NCBI GenBank assembly: GCA_021464415.1
Contig: CM038463.1
Location: forward strand, 62,001 to 126,000
Reading direction: 5' to 3'
Length of the DNA stretch: 64,000 nucleotides
Origin: Lonicera japonica
Lineage: Eukaryota > Streptophyta > Magnoliopsida > Dipsacales > Caprifoliaceae
The position numbers were made by a program, and so were the translations under genes. The notes under the pieces are model-generated. The model did not search any database, was not told the origin of the DNA, and worked only from the letters and a program-made list of their open reading frames with translations. Shown here piece by piece: positions 1 to 12,752 of this stretch; position 1 is the stretch's first letter; every line of letters begins with the position of its first letter.

Positions 1-1
1 T

Positions 2-1732
2 AAATCTGTGGCAGTCCCCATGTTGCTTCATTCCTTCATGGTCTATCTCTGGCCAATCAAGCTATGTAAAATGGTGTCTACCTGGCTCAAGAACTTTCTA
101 TGGACAGGGGATATAGCTAACATAAAATTAGTTACAGTGGCATGGCATTCAGTTTGCAATCCTAAACCTCATGGTGGTCTGGGAATAAGGGACACAAGGC
201 AGGTCAACAGAGCAGGTATCCTCAAACATACCTGGGAAATCCTTCACAGTGACAATCATTGGAGCAACATGGTCAAAAAAAGGTTCAATATACAGCAATC
301 TAGAGCTGTGACCTCCTATCAGGTTTCTTCTATTTGGCCTGGGTTCAGACTAGCTCTTCAGGACATTGATGCTCAGGCCTGCTGGGTAGTTGGGAATGGT
401 TGCAGTATTAATATCTGGTCAGACACATGGCTCACAGCTTCACCCATTCATTGTCCCCCTGCTCTTTTAAGGAAGAAAAGCTGTCTAAATAGTTTCATTG
501 ACAATCAAAAATGGAATATCCCAGCTTGGTTCTCTCATCAATTTCCCTTCTTGACTGAGGAAATAAACTCCATCATCCTCCCTGTTACTTCCCAGGAGGA
601 TCAGCTCATTTGGCCTAAATCCCCTAAAGGAATTCTAACCTTTAAAGAGGCCTACCTCTTCTACAACAATAGCAGACCTGTTCAATGGGCATCTCAACTA
701 TGGCATAGATTCATACCTCCTAGAGTTTCTTGCCTGGTCTGGAAAATCATGCAAAACAAGCTCCCAACGTAGGACAACTTACAGAAAAGAGGCATGATCA
801 TGGTTCCTAGATGTGAAATCTGCAAATCCAACATGGATAATGCAGAACATATTTTCATCAAATGCCCTTTTGCTCAACTTCTATGGCAGTGGTTGGTTGA
901 TGTTTTCCTTATAACCATTGCTGTCCCTCAAAATCTCCCTAATTTATGGAGATTTATATGCACAGTCAAGCTCAGCCCTCAACTCCAGAATCTATGGATA
1001 AGTGGATGTCTCCTGACTTTTCACTTAATTTGGGAAGCCAGAAATAATGCAACCTTCTCTAAAAAGAAAGTTGTGATTTCCTCCACTCTTCATCATCTTA
1101 AAGGCTGGCTAAGGGACCTCACCCCCCTCATGAATGGATGCATGAAAAACACCATGATGGACTTCACCATCATCAATAATTTGGGAGTAAAAGGCAGAGG
1201 TAGCACAGCCCCCAGAATTATTGAAGTCAATTGGGTCCCCCTACATCATAGCTGGATCAAAAGTAACACAGATGGCATGGCATTGGGAGCCCCTGGTGTG
1301 GCAGCAATAGGAGGAATTTTTAGAAACTACAGGGGCTTCTCCAAGGGGTGTTTTTGCAAAAATATTGGCATTCAAAATGCTTTCTTTGCTGAGCTCACGA
1401 CTTTCATCACTGCAGTCAATTTGGCTTGGCAAAATAAATGGTTAAGGGTGTGGTTTGAGTTAGACTCTAAGTCTGTGGTGGACTGCATTCACAACCAAGG
1501 TTTCAAACCTCCTTGGCAACTCATTAATAGCTGGGCCAACTGCCAATACCAGCTCAAACACATGCAGCATCACATATCTCATGTTTACAGGGAGGGCAAC
1601 CAAGCAGCAGATTTTCTATCAAAAATGGGTCTAAATCATATGGACCTCCAATGGTGGAATGCATACCCCCGGCAATTAAATGCAACTCTGGCCCACGACT
1701 ATGCAAATCTTCCTAACTACAGATTCAAATAG
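2..1732 (+). pseudogene. LINE ORF2 C-terminal half (element A)
   Basis: The reading frame covers the post-RT region, the zf-RVT cysteine/histidine region (RCEICK...EHIFIKCPF at about 814-880) and the C-terminal RNase H. RNase H acidic residues are visible: the D of NTDG, the E of AEL, the D of ELDS and the D of QAAD. The frame is interrupted once, by a TAG at 770-772 in LPT*DNLQ; all sister copies have CAG there. No frameshift is seen after that. The protein would act in target-primed reverse transcription, with RNase H removing the RNA strand. A truncating mutation makes this copy non-functional. Confidence 0.9.
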
Positions 1733-2359
1733 AGGAGATTTTGCTCTTTTGATGTTCAGAATTATGCTAGTCATCTTCTTGCAAACATTTCATCAAACAG
1801 GTGGTGATCTAAAATGTGTCGAGGGCAAGAAGACTAGCAACTTCATCATCACAATGCTATGCACTCCCATACATGATAGAAAAATAAAGACTGGAGCAGT
1901 TAGGAACACTTACCATGTTTGCTGGCACTTCACAAGAGCAAAGAAATGCTCAGTTGCTGCAGCCTCTCAGCTCCCGCATGGGAATCCTCACAGTGATCCT
2001 CCAAAGAAGAGGGTGATCAGTCCTCTAGCTCCCAGTGTCGATCTTCAGCATTTCAAACACAGGTTATATAAAGATGGAAGCAAAATCCCGATTTTGACAA
2101 GCTTCACCACCCTCTCAGCCGACAGACCTCCGAATTGGGAACTGAACAAGCACCTGTTTTTTGTGATTTGTAATATGCATAAATTGTTTAGAGTACTTAT
2201 GTTTCATAACACAAGTCCTACAAGCAATTTATCTCTTTTTCTTTCTTTTTCTTGTATGTGGTTTTTTGGGTCTCTGGGGAAGGCCGAATTGTTTCCCCCC
2301 CTCCTGTATTCTTTTTGGTTATTAATGTTATGTGTCTAGCCTTGGTTGGCTAGTTTTTT
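1733..2359 (+). other. 3' UTR of element A with two terminal hairpins
   Basis: Non-coding. Hairpin 1 pairs GGGGAA (2276-2281) with TTCCCC (2293-2298). The terminal hairpin pairs CTAGCC (2336-2341) with GGCTAG (2348-2353) just before poly(A). The open frame over 1680-2339 has no family support and is a chance ORF. Confidence 0.75.
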
Positions 2360-2371
2360 AAAAAAAAAAAA

Positions 2372-2406
2372 CCCTAAACCCTAAACCCTAAACCCTAAAC
2401 CCTAAA
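2372..2406. repeat. Telomere repeats (CCCTAAA)5 between A and B
   Basis: Five perfect CCCTAAA units follow the poly(A) of A and precede an A/C-rich leader start like that of element H. Confidence 0.97.
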
Positions 2407-2437
2407 AACCCCCAAGGAAAAAACCATGAAAATTTGA

Positions 2438-3718
2438 GGGTTTGGGCACTATTGTCGTGTAGAAGTAGATGTAGACCTCAGGTCAGAATTACCAACCTCC
2501 ATTTTAGTGGAAAGAGAGGGTTATAACTTTGAAGTTGAAGTCTCATATGAAAGAATCCCTGACTTTTGTGCTCACTGCTCTGTTATTGGACATTTGGTAA
2601 CTGAATGTAGATCTCTCAAAAAAGTCCAGCAACAGCAAGACCATACCTCCAAACCACCACCCAAACCCACCTCCAAATATAAACATCTCCAACCTCACAG
2701 CTCCTCTGCCAAAACTCTTCAACCAACTAACACTCACACCTCCCCTGCCAACCAAAATCAGAGCATGGTAGGTAATGTTTTGCCTGCTAATGCACCTCCC
2801 AAACCTCATATCCCTTCTACCCACACCCCTCCTATGGAGAACCCCCATCAAAATACACCAAAAGAGCCTAATGTTGTCTTCAATGATCAGCCAGAGCAGT
2901 CTGAGCACTGCAATGACAAGCCCCAACAGTCCCCCAATACTGCAATGAACAACCCCATCCTAATAAGCCCTGACCAGTCCTATGCTCAACTCATAGCTGA
3001 AGCTTTTGAGGCTACTGCAACATCTTCATACTCTCAATCCAGCTCCATCCATTCTGCTACTGATACAATTGTCCCAGGCTCATTTGACCAAGAACTAACC
3101 CCTCCAACACCACACAATGACCATCTTCCCATTCACTCACCTCCTACCTCCACCCCAATCCACAACTCCTTCTCCCCTCTCACTGGCAAATTCTGGGCAG
3201 ACATGGAAGAAGAGGAACCATTTATAAGCTCTGAAGCTGCTGCAGATGCTATGCTGGCAGCCAAAATTCCCCCTGTCTGCATTCAGTTAATGGAGGATGA
3301 TAACACCTCTGTCTTTGATCAAACCACACCTCATAGACAGGGAAATTCTGCCCCCATCTTGCAGACCACCCCTCATAGTTCCACAAGCCAAAAGCATGTC
3401 AGAAATCAGAAGTACAGCAATGCCCAGGTAGCACATAACATCTCTGTCACCGTGCCTAATATCTCCAAGGCAAAGCAGAAAAAACAGAGAAATGCAACTA
3501 ATAGAAAGGCAAAAGCTACAGCAAGGCTTAACCCATACTCCCATACTCAGTCAAGCCACACTGAAACCTATGAAGACAGACTTTACAATGAAATTATGAC
3601 CAGGAAGGCCTCTGTCCACACCTGCTCTCTTGATGCCTCAGACTCTCTGTCTCATGAAAAACCAAACTCTGAAAGTTCTGATAGTTCTTATTGCAGAACC
3701 ACCCCCTCTTCCTCCTAA
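2438..3718 (+). pseudogene. LINE ORF1 (gag-like) C-terminal part, element B
   Basis: The frame opens at the deletion joint inside the DUF4283-type region (FGHYCRVEVDVD). It includes the CCHC knuckle FCAHCSVIGHLVTEC (CX2CX4HX4C) and the low-complexity Pro/Ser/Thr/His tail. The leader ATG (2426) meets a TGA after three codons, so no natural start remains; a GTG at 2507 is not a credible start. The frame ends with TAA at 3716-3718, one codon earlier than in element I, because CAA became TAA. The role inferred from the family is RNA binding and RNP formation. Confidence 0.85.
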
Positions 3719-6700
3719 TGAAAATTCTCTACTGGAATATTAGGGGCATCAACAATGAAGAATCCCAAAAGGCCCTTAAAAGGCACTGTTGCAACCACAA
3801 ACCAGACATGTTGATCATTTCTGAGCCCTTTGTTGAATTTCATAAAAACCCCCTCCTTCTTTTGGATTTCCATTGGAATGCAGTTGGTTGAGGTCAATGA
3901 TAGAACCAATAAACCCCCTAATCTCTGGATTTTCAAAGCCATGCTCTGCCCTCAGCCTACTATAATATCCAATGCCAACCAGCAAATCACCCTTTCTGTG
4001 TGCTACAATAACAGGCCTTTCATAATCTCAGCCATATATGCCCATAATGACCACAAAATCAGGAGAAACCTATGGGAAGAGCTCACCCGCATCAGAAGCA
4101 ATCAGCAGGGTCCCTGGCTTGCCATTGGAGATTTCAACTGTGTTCTAGGAGCACATGAAAAAAGGGGTGGAAATCCCCCTCTATTGCTTCTTGCATGGAA
4201 TTTCAAGCATTCACAGACACTAATGAGTTAATTCACCTCAACACCACTGGACAATTTTTTACCTGGTCCAAACACTCCTCCTCTTGCCTGGACTCAAGAC
4301 TGGACAGAGCTTTATGCAGTTTAGAATGGCTGGATCAATGGAAAACTGTTAGCTGTACTACCCTCCCCAAACACCCTTCAGATCACACTCCCCTCCTGTT
4401 CATTTCTGATAATGACACTATCAGTGGCCCCAAACCCTTCAGGTTCACCTCTGCTTGGACCTTCCACCACTCTTTTGAGGAACTTGTCTCCAAAAATTGG
4501 TCCAAAAATGTGAATACAAACTGTCCCATGACTGCCATCCAGCTGAAACTGAAACAACTTAAAATGGCCTTGAAAAAATGGAATGTTGAAGTTTTTGGTG
4601 ATGTCAACTCCAAAGTCCAGAAAGCCACTGAGCAGCTTCATGCAATCCAAATGCAAATTGACAATTTGGGCCATTCACAGGTGTTGGATAAGCTTGAGTC
4701 TGAAGCTCAAACTGAACTCATACAAGCCAACCAAATGCAGGAAAGATTCTGGAAAGAAAAGGCCAGAATCAATTGGCTCAAAGATGGTGATAGAAGCACA
4801 GCCTTCTTTCACAGGATTGCTAAACAAAGGTGGGCTACTAACAAGATCACTAGCCTTAATCATGAAGGTAGCCTCATTCAGGACCCTATCACTCTCAAAG
4901 ACCACATTGTCAACCATTTCCAGAATTTATACAGCTCCAAAAATCAACTTATAGATCATTCTTTGGTTGAACAAGTTATTCCTAATATGGTATCTAATGC
5001 TGATAATGATATGCTGTGCTCTATCCCAAATGATGAGGAAATTAAACAAGCAACTTTTGCTTTGAGCCCAAACTCTGCCCCTGGACCTGATGGATTCCCA
5101 GGATCCTTTTTTCAAAGATGCTGGCATATAGTAGGGGATGATGTTTGCAGAGCTATTAAGTTCTTCTTCCAAAACTGCTGGATTCTCCCTGGCCTCAATT
5201 CCAATTTTCTGACCCTCATCCCAAAATGCACCAATGCAGACACCATCTCCAAATACAGGCCCATAGCTCTTGCAAATTTCATTTTTAAAATCATTCCCAA
5301 GTTACTCAGTGACAGAATTGCTTCCATTGCCCCCAAAGTGATCTCTGCCCAACAAAATGGTTTTATCAAAGGCAGAAATATACACAGCTCCATTGGTGTT
5401 ACTTCAGAGTGTTTCAACATGCTGGACAGAAAAAATTTTGGGGGTAACATTGCCATCAAAATAGATATTGCAAAAGCTTTTGACACTCTTGATTGGGGTT
5501 TCTTGGTCCTAGTTCTCAGAGCTTTTGGATTCAGTGCAGTGTTTATAAATTGGGTGCAATGTATTCTCAACTCAGCTAAACTCTCAGTTTGGGTCAATGG
5601 CACTCCCTGTGGTTATTTCAGCTGCTCTAGAGGGGTTAGACAGGGGGACCCTTTAAGCCCCATCCTTTTCTGCCTAGCTGAGGAAGTTCTAAGTAGATTA
5701 ATCCTCAAACATACCAGCAATGGCACTCTCAAACCCATATCCTCTCCAAAAGGGTGCATAGCTCCTACACACTCCCTTTATGCAGATGATGTGATGTTGT
5801 TTTGTAGGGGAGACAAAGCCACTTTGAAAACCATTCTCAGCATTCTAAATGTCTATGCTAAAGCATCGGGGCAATATATCAACTACCAAAAGAGTAGAAT
5901 CTATCTTGGTAAAAGGGCTTTGCACAGACAAAATGAGATCTCTCATCTCATGGGCATGACAGTGGGCAGTCTCCCTTTTGTATACTTGGGAGTTCCTATC
6001 TTCAAAGGCAAACCTAAAACTATCCACCTTCAGCCCATTGCAGACAAAGTGAGAGTCAAACTTGAAGGCTGGAAAGGAAAAGTCCTTTCATTTGCTGGCA
6101 GAGCTGAGCTCATCAAATCAGTTGCAGTCCCAATGCTAATACACTCCTTTATGGTGTATCTCTGGCCTGCTAGACTCATTCAAACTGTGTCCTCTTGGCT
6201 AAGAAACTTCCTATGGACAGGAGACATAATAAGCAGAAAATTGGTAACCATAGCATGGCACTCAGTTTGCACCCCCAAATCTCATGGAGGGTTGGGTATT
6301 AGAGATCTAAAGCAAGTCAATAGAGCTAGTATCCTCAAGCATACTTGGGAAATTCTACACAACAACAATCAGTGGAGCAACATGGTTAAGAAAAGATACA
6401 ACATCCAGCAAACTAGAGCTCACTCTTCTTACCAGATCTCTTCCATCTGGCCTGGATTCAAATTGGCTCTTCTTGATATTGATGCTCAGGCTTATTGGGT
6501 GGTTGGAAATGGTCATAGCATAAACATCTGGGCAGACACTTGGCTCCCATCCTCTCCAATTAAATGCCCTCCTGCCCTCCTCAAAAAGACAAGCAGCTTA
6601 AAGAGCTTCATCTCTGACCAAAAATGGAAGATCCCAGCTTGGTTCACACACCAATTCCCATTCCTAGAAGAGGAAATAGGTCACATAACCCTCCCACATA

Positions 6701-7845
6701 GACCACAGGAAGATCAATTAATCTGGCCTATATCTCCTAAAGGAAACCTCACTTTCAAGGATGCATACTCCTATTACTGCAACAGTAAGCCCTCACAATG
6801 GTCCTCTCACATTTGGAAAAGTTTCCTACCCCCTAGAGTGTCCTGCCTTGCTTGGAAGCTGATGCAGAACAGACTCCCAACACAAGATAACCTCCAAAAA
6901 AGAGGTATGATCATGGTTTCTAGGTGTGAGTTATGCAAAGCTAGCTTGGAGAATGAGGAGCATGTCTTTCTCAATTGCCCCTTTGCACACACTCTGTGGA
7001 AATGGCTAGTTGACACTTTCTTTATAACCATTTCTGTCCCTCAAAATCTCCCGGAATTTTGGAGATTTATATTCACAGTCAAGCTCAGCCCCCAAATCAG
7101 AAATTTGTGGGTAAGTGGTTGTCTTTTGGCCCTTCACATGATATGGGAAGCTAGAAACAATGCCATTTTCCATCAACGAAAAACTGTGATATCTTCCACC
7201 CTTCACCACCTCAGAAGTTGGCTGATAGAGATATCCCCTCTTATGAATGGTTGCATGAAAAACAACATAATGGATTTCACCATCATTCATAAACTAGGAG
7301 TGCAAGGTAAATACAAACCATCTCCCAAAATTGTTGAGGTCATCTGGACCCCTCCTCACCTTAATTGGGTCAAAGTGAACACAGATGGAATGGCTTTAGG
7401 CTGCCCAGGCATAGCAGCTATTGGAGGAATATACAGAACTAGCAGGGGTTTTTCTAAAGGATGCTTTTGCAAGAACATTGGCATTCAAAATGCATTCTTT
7501 GCTGAGCTATCAGCTTTTATAACTGCTGTGAACCTAGCCTGGCAAAATAGATGGTTACAGGTATGGTTTGAGATGGATTCTAAGGCAGTGGTGGATTGCA
7601 TTCACATGAAAGACTTTCATCCCCCATGGCAGTTAATTACCAGCTGGGCTAACTGTCAAAACCAACTGAAGCACATGCAATATCATGTTTCTCATGTATA
7701 CAGAGAGGGCAATCAAGCAGCAGACATCCTATCTAAAATGGGGCTAAGATACATGGAGCTCAAATGGTGGAACACATACCCTATGCAACTAAACAACAGC
7801 CTTGCTCACGATTATGCCAATTGCCCGAATTACAGATTTAAGTGA
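3718..7845 (+). pseudogene. LINE ORF2: endonuclease-RT-RNase H, element B
   Basis: The ATG at 3718-3720 overlaps the ORF1 stop by one base (TAATG). The span is 4128 nt, the family length. Domains in order: APE-like endonuclease (WNIRG, SEPF, GDFN, SDH motifs), reverse transcriptase with YADD, zf-RVT zinc-binding region, RNase H. Two compensating frameshifts disturb the endonuclease: an extra A in the A-run at about 3844-3848 and a lost C in the C-run at about 4174-4180. After the second, 1216 codons are open. Both indels are in homopolymers, so sequencing error is possible. If they are real, the endonuclease is inactive while RT and RNase H are intact. Confidence 0.9.
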
Positions 7846-8378
7846 TTGGAGAGATTCTTGGTTGCTGCTCAGAATTATGCTAGCTATGCTCTTTCAAGCA
7901 TTTCATCAAACATGTGGTATGCACAAGTTAAAGGCTAGCCTTATCATCATCACACTGCAGTCCTTCTACAGGCATTTACAGAAAAGAAAAACAGCACAGC
8001 AAATCATTCTTACCTGCCCGCGGGATGCTCCACAGAAAACTCCTCTCCTGCAACCCCCATGCGGAGCCTGGCAAACTTATCTCTTCGTCCCTCCAAAAGC
8101 CTCTGCGGTTGCTTGTCATACCCGACACTGGTTCCTTCTCGCTAACAATACGGGCCAGCCAACAAGTCTGCAGTTTAAGCATCACAAGTTTTTATATCTA
8201 GGAGATATGGATAAATTGTTTAGAGTACTTATGTTGTATAGCACAAGTCCTGCAAGCAATTTATGTAATTTTCTTTTTTGTTCTTTTGGTCATTGGGGAA
8301 GGCCTCCTTGTTTCCCCCTCAATTGTAATATTTTTTGTTTTTAATGTTATGTATCTAGCCATCTTTGGCTAGTTTTCC
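7846..8378 (+). other. 3' UTR of element B
   Basis: Non-coding and almost identical to the 3' UTR of I. Hairpin 1 is GGGGAA (8295-8300) with TTCCCC (8312-8317). The terminal hairpin is CTAGCC (8355-8360) with GGCTAG (8367-8372), followed by poly(A) at 8379-8398. Confidence 0.75.
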
Positions 8379-8398
8379 AAAAAAAAAAAAAAAAAAAA

Positions 8399-8412
8399 CC
8401 CTAAACCCTAAA
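8399..8412. repeat. Telomere repeats (CCCTAAA)2 between B and C
   Basis: This is the shortest spacer in the array: two units between the poly(A) of B and the leader of C. Confidence 0.95.
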
Positions 8413-8499
8413 AAAAAACACAATGAAAATTTCTAGAGAGAGAAAGTATGAAAATTCTCTCCATCCTCTCTCCTCAATTTTTTAATATTATTTTAGTTG
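8413..8499 (+). promoter_or_regulatory. 5' leader with conserved upstream ORF (C)
   Basis: The leader upstream ORF is 8423-8485 (ATG to TAA), beginning MKISRERKYENSL. The leader also has a GAGAGAA...TTCTCTC inverted repeat able to form a 7-bp stem. Both recur in E, F, G, H, I and J. Confidence 0.7.
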
Positions 8500-11400
8500 A
8501 TGATGATTCCGGCCACCTTGCCACAACCTTCCCCCACCATTACTCCACCACTTTACCACCATGCCCCACCACAAAACCACTCTTCACCCCCGGAAAACCA
8601 TCAATCCCAAAACAGTCCTATAACACACTCACATCAACAACAATATCACCCTCATTCTATAACTCATCTTCCCATGGAAGATTTGGCTACTTTGCTTACA
8701 AAAATGGCTGATAGCCAAGCTCAACATCAACAACAGGTTGTTCACCTCCTGCAAAAGCCCACCATAGCACCCACATCTTCTCAGCATGCTCACAGTTCAG
8801 TTGCTGCAGATTCTGCAGCAGTTCAGGCAGATTTTATGCAGAAAATCCATCATATCCCAGTTCAGTCAGGATCACATGTTACAGATCTGATTCGAGCAAG
8901 CCCACAAGTTATAAATACCCTACATAGGTCCTCCATTCCATCCCCCCCTTATTTGCAGCTTCAAACAAATTTTCACCCCTTGAAGGTGACATTTTGGCTC
9001 AAATATAAAGGGTTTCTGCTGAAACATTGCTACATTCGGTTTCACAATCCTCCCCCACCTTCTCACCATCATATATGACTCATAACAACTCCTTTTCTGC
9101 TCAGCATGTTAATGCTTCAGCCCCAGTCACAGATTCTGCATTTTCTGCAGAAAATTTGCCTATAAGGACAGTTTTACCAGTTCTCATGGATTTTGCCAAG
9201 GGATCTATGACTGAAGCATGCCCACAAGTTTCCCTTACCTCTCTTGATCTCCCCACAACAGCCAGCCCTCTGTCTGGTACCTCTAGCAACTTTTCACTAC
9301 CTAAAACCCCAATTTTAGGCCATTTTTCATGCACAACCTCCAACTCTGCAGATTTTATGACTAATGGAGATGGTACTCAAGTTTTTCTACCTCAAAATGA
9401 CCCACAGGATTCCTCTTGCACAGCTAGAAACACCTCTGGAGCTTCTATGTTTGAAACTGCCTTTCCTATAAGGAAAATGGCCTTTTTTCACCCTCCCATG
9501 GCTCTTCAATCAGCTCAGGATCTTTCTCTTACCCAGCCTCCTCCACACCTCACATATAGCAGTCAAAGGAATTCTGAAATGGTCTCCCTCCCCTCAGCTA
9601 TTCAGAACAATATTTCACCCCCTGAAACCTCTTTTTCTGCCTTTAATTCTTGCATTCCTGCAAATTCTGATGGAGAGTTGCTCAGGCAGCTTCAGCTGCA
9701 ACATAAAGGTGACTTTTTATTACCTTTAACCTCCTCTTCAGGTCCTGACCCTCAATCATCTTTTATTCCTTCTCTCTCAATTAAAAAAAACTGCATTCTA
9801 GGCCAAAATAATGCATTTTCTTTTCCTTTGCCTCACAATTCCCAGCAATCTTCTGCAACCTTGGCCCCTCTTTTTATTGATGTTGTTAATACCACTAGTG
9901 GTATTCCGGAGCCACAAAACCAGAATCTCAGTCCCACAAGTTTTACCCAGGAAAACTGCCTTTTACCCACTGGTCTCAAAGCTGTGACTGCACAGAGTTC
10001 TGTGAATGACAATGTGCAGGCTTTTCCTTCTTTTTCTGATGTTTCTGACTCTGCAGAGGTTCAGGGATCTAGGACAGTTTTTGGTCAATCAATCTCTCTT
10101 CCTATCACCCCTCAATACAGCTCTCATGTCAGTCAACTTTACAACCAAAATATCCCTCAACTACCTAGTTCATTCCAAAAACCCTCAACTGAATTAGTTA
10201 CAAAAAGTCCTGTTGTTGTAACTAGATCTCAACCTCCTCAGTCAGTGCCTGGTCAGCCCTCATTTGCCAGTTTATTCCAGCAAGATAGTACTCCATCCCC
10301 TGCTCCTCTTACCCCTCTTCCTATTCCATACTCTAAGGGGAATTTGCCTGCTATTAAAATCGATGAACAGGTTTATCAAAAATCTATCAATGCTTGTCAA
10401 CTCAACCTTATTGGTAGGATTATCCTTCCAAAAGGATCCCCTTCTCTCACCACCTCTAACTTGCATTCAATGTTGCAACCCAAATAGAATCTCAAGCATA
10501 ATTTCATCCTTACCCCTATCGGTAAAGGGTTTTTCTGCATTAGGTTCAAAAGCAAAGAGGATCAAAACACTGCCTTTTTTGCTGGACATTTGAACCTCAG
10601 CCCAGGCAGCTTCAGGGTCCAACCTTGGACCAAGGATTTCATTCCTCAAAATCAAAAAAGCTCCATTTGTAATGTGTGGATTCGACTGCATGATCTTGCT
10701 CAAGATTATTGGGATCCTCACATACTAATTAGCATTGCTAGCTTGGTTGGTTTGCCACAGGCCATTGACAAAAATACCTTGCATTTAACTTTTGGTCACT
10801 ATGCTAGATTGAAGGTGGAAGTCGATTTACTACACCAACAGCCCTCTAGACTTTTGGTTGAAAGAGAGGGTTTTAGTTTTGAAGTCCCAGTCACCTATGA
10901 AAATCTGCCCAACTTTTGCTCACATTGTCACTCTATTGGGCATTTGGTGGGTGAGTGTAGAGCTCTTAAAAATATCCAAGCAATTTCGTCCAAAGAAAGG
11001 AATATTAAGGCAGGCAAATTGTCTACTGCCACTGCTGTCAAAGTGAATAACACAAAACACACTCCTAATCCCCCAAGCCAAGTTAAGCCCCAAAATGCTC
11101 CTTCTACTAGCACTTCTTCTCACTTTGTTATTGCAGCTGGCCATCCATCAATGGTTAAGCTGTCAAACCATGATCAAAAGTCTATAGAAGATCTTAACAT
11201 TCATGATCCTTTGGTCAACACTCACAGCCCTTCAGGGGAAACTGTTGTCCCCTGTTCAGTCTCCTCTTCAAAGAGTAAAAGCTCTGCCAATCCAATGCTC
11301 CACAATTCCTCATTTTACAAGCAGAGCACCCCTACCCCATCCACACACAGATCTCTCTCCACATCTTACAATTCTCTTAAGGTTAAACAAAAGTTTCAAA

Positions 11401-12199
11401 ATCAGTTTGACCCAATTTCGGATCTTTATTGGGAAGATGATGGTGAAGGTGAAAATTGGAACTGTGTTGGTAGTTCTGAGGATGATGATAACTCCTCTAT
11501 GGGAGGCTACTCTCCTGCAGGTCCTACACCTTTTAGAGCTGTTCCTAACCTTAATGTTCATGAGGCCCTCAACTGGTGCTCTATGGCCGAAGATGAGCCT
11601 TTGAAATCTATGGAGGCACTGGCAGATGAGCAATTTGCTGCTGCTTTAAATCAGCACAACCACAATGCAGATACAGGTGACTGCATTCAGTTGCTTCAGG
11701 ATACCAACTCTTCCATTTTGAACCAAAATTTCCCACCTCTGAGCTCTAGCCTATCCCCCCTTCCATACACTATAAATCACAGCCTCCATACTCCTCTAAT
11801 GAATCCCCATCAAGTGGTTCCCCTTACACCCCATTCCCTACTCCCAAAATCCAGAAAACCAAAAAGGCCCCTAACCCCCCATTGCACAAGCAAAAGAAAT
11901 TGTCAAAGGCTGCCAAAAGAGAGGCCAATGCTGTCTCTAGGCTCTCTAAGTCCAGCACCAAACCCATACAGCATAATCCTGATGAGTATCAATGGAATCT
12001 GCTCCTGGCAGATCAGAAGAAAAGACAGGATGCTTCCACTTCAGTTTTGAGTGCTGTGGCAAATCCTGATCAAAACAGGGTAGGACAAGAAGCTCCTAAT
12101 GTTTCTCATGTGAATGAAGGTTGGAAAGTTATCATTCATCCTCAACATCAACCCACTAAAGCAAATTCCACAAACAAGGAGGACAATTCTGCAGAATAA
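8500..12199 (+). pseudogene. LINE ORF1 (gag-like) with three breaks, element C
   Basis: The ATG at 8500 gives MMIPATLPQPS. The N-terminal ~650 residues are low-complexity (Gln/Ser/Pro/Thr). They are followed by a DUF4283-like region (KIDEQVYQKSINACQLNLIGRIILPKG) and a CCHC knuckle (FCSHCHSIGHLVGEC, about 10,913-10,957). The C-terminal tail is basic. Compared with G, one base is lost in a C-run at about 8942-8948, TGG has become TAG at 10485-10487, and a further one-base loss is inferred in a C-run at about 11,865-11,885. The restored reading order ends at TAA 12197-12199. At about 1230 codons it is longer than the ORF1s of E, H and I. The role inferred is RNA-binding gag. It is too broken to be made intact. 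Confidence 0.85.
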
Positions 12200-12752
12200 C
12201 TCCCTGTGGGCACAGGCTGAACTGCTTCAGTTCTGGCCTGATCCAGTTTCTCCTGTTGCTGCTCTGTGTGCCTTTTATAGTTGGTTCTTCTTAGCCAATT
12301 TATAGCCCCTAGTTGCAGTCTTCCTTGGCCAGTTCAGTGGCCCAGTTTTATGGTGAATTTGCTGCAAATTTCATTTTATTTCTGGCAATTGTTTCATTTT
12401 CTTGCAGGCCTATTTATTCTATATTTTGGCCACCTGTTTAGGCCAGGTCCTTGGGCAGCATTTTCAACTTCAACTCTTACAATTTTCTCCTTATATTTTT
12501 AGTTGGCCACCTGTTTAGGCCATGCTCTTGCTCTTTTGTTTTCTCTTCCAAGCCAATGTTTAGGCTTTGCTTTTCCTAGTTTTTGAATTGTTTGGTGGAC
12601 TTTTTGGTAATTCCCTTTAATCCATCTTTCAATTTAGGTGCCTTTCTTTGTGCTTTTTCTCCTTTTTTGAGGTCATTGGGGAAGGCCTTTTGTTTCCCCC
12701 TCCTTTTTTATTTTTATGGCATTACTCTATAGCCCTTGGGCTTAGAGGATTT
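12200..12752 (+). other. 3' UTR of element C
   Basis: T-rich and non-coding. A phrase GGCCACCTGTTTAGGCCA occurs twice (about 12,429 and 12,504). Hairpin 1 is GGGGAA (12678-12683) with TTCCCC (12694-12699). The terminal hairpin is CTCTA-[T]-AGCC (12725-12734) with GGCT-TAGAG (12739-12747), a different stem from that of A/B/I/J. No ORF2 sequence is present. Confidence 0.7.

Larger units (their letters stand above)
1..2371 (+). mobile_element. LINE element A, 3' portion (cut by window edge)
   Basis: This is the 3' part of a telomere-associated L1-type LINE. It contains the last 1.7 kb of ORF2, a 626-bp 3' UTR and poly(A) at 2360-2371. The poly(A) runs directly into CCCTAAA repeats. The missing 5' part lies left of the window. 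The last ~150 bp are essentially identical to the 3' end of mini-element F. Confidence 0.9.
2407..8398 (+). mobile_element. LINE element B, internally deleted copy close to element I
   Basis: The element keeps about 30 bp of the family 5' end (AACCCCCAAGG...ATGAAAATTT). It then jumps, at about 2434-2440, into the middle of ORF1. From there to its poly(A) (8379-8398) it is nearly identical to element I (about 40,030-45,997). The joint lies at a shared TTGAG, suggesting microhomology. The start and 3' end match complete elements, so the loss is internal rather than a simple 5' truncation. Confidence 0.85.

Noticed and set aside
1680..2339. 219-codon ORF after the ORF2 of element A
   Set aside because: It lies in the 3' UTR, is not conserved among sister elements as protein, and covers the hairpins; it is a chance frame.
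2372..2406. CRISPR-like regular repeats
   Set aside because: They are plant telomere repeats (CCCTAAA) separated by kilobase retroelements, in a eukaryotic genome.
7802..8344. 180-codon ORF in the 3' UTR of B (also 45,399-45,941 in I)
   Set aside because: Same situation: B and I share it only because they are near-identical copies; other subfamilies do not keep it.
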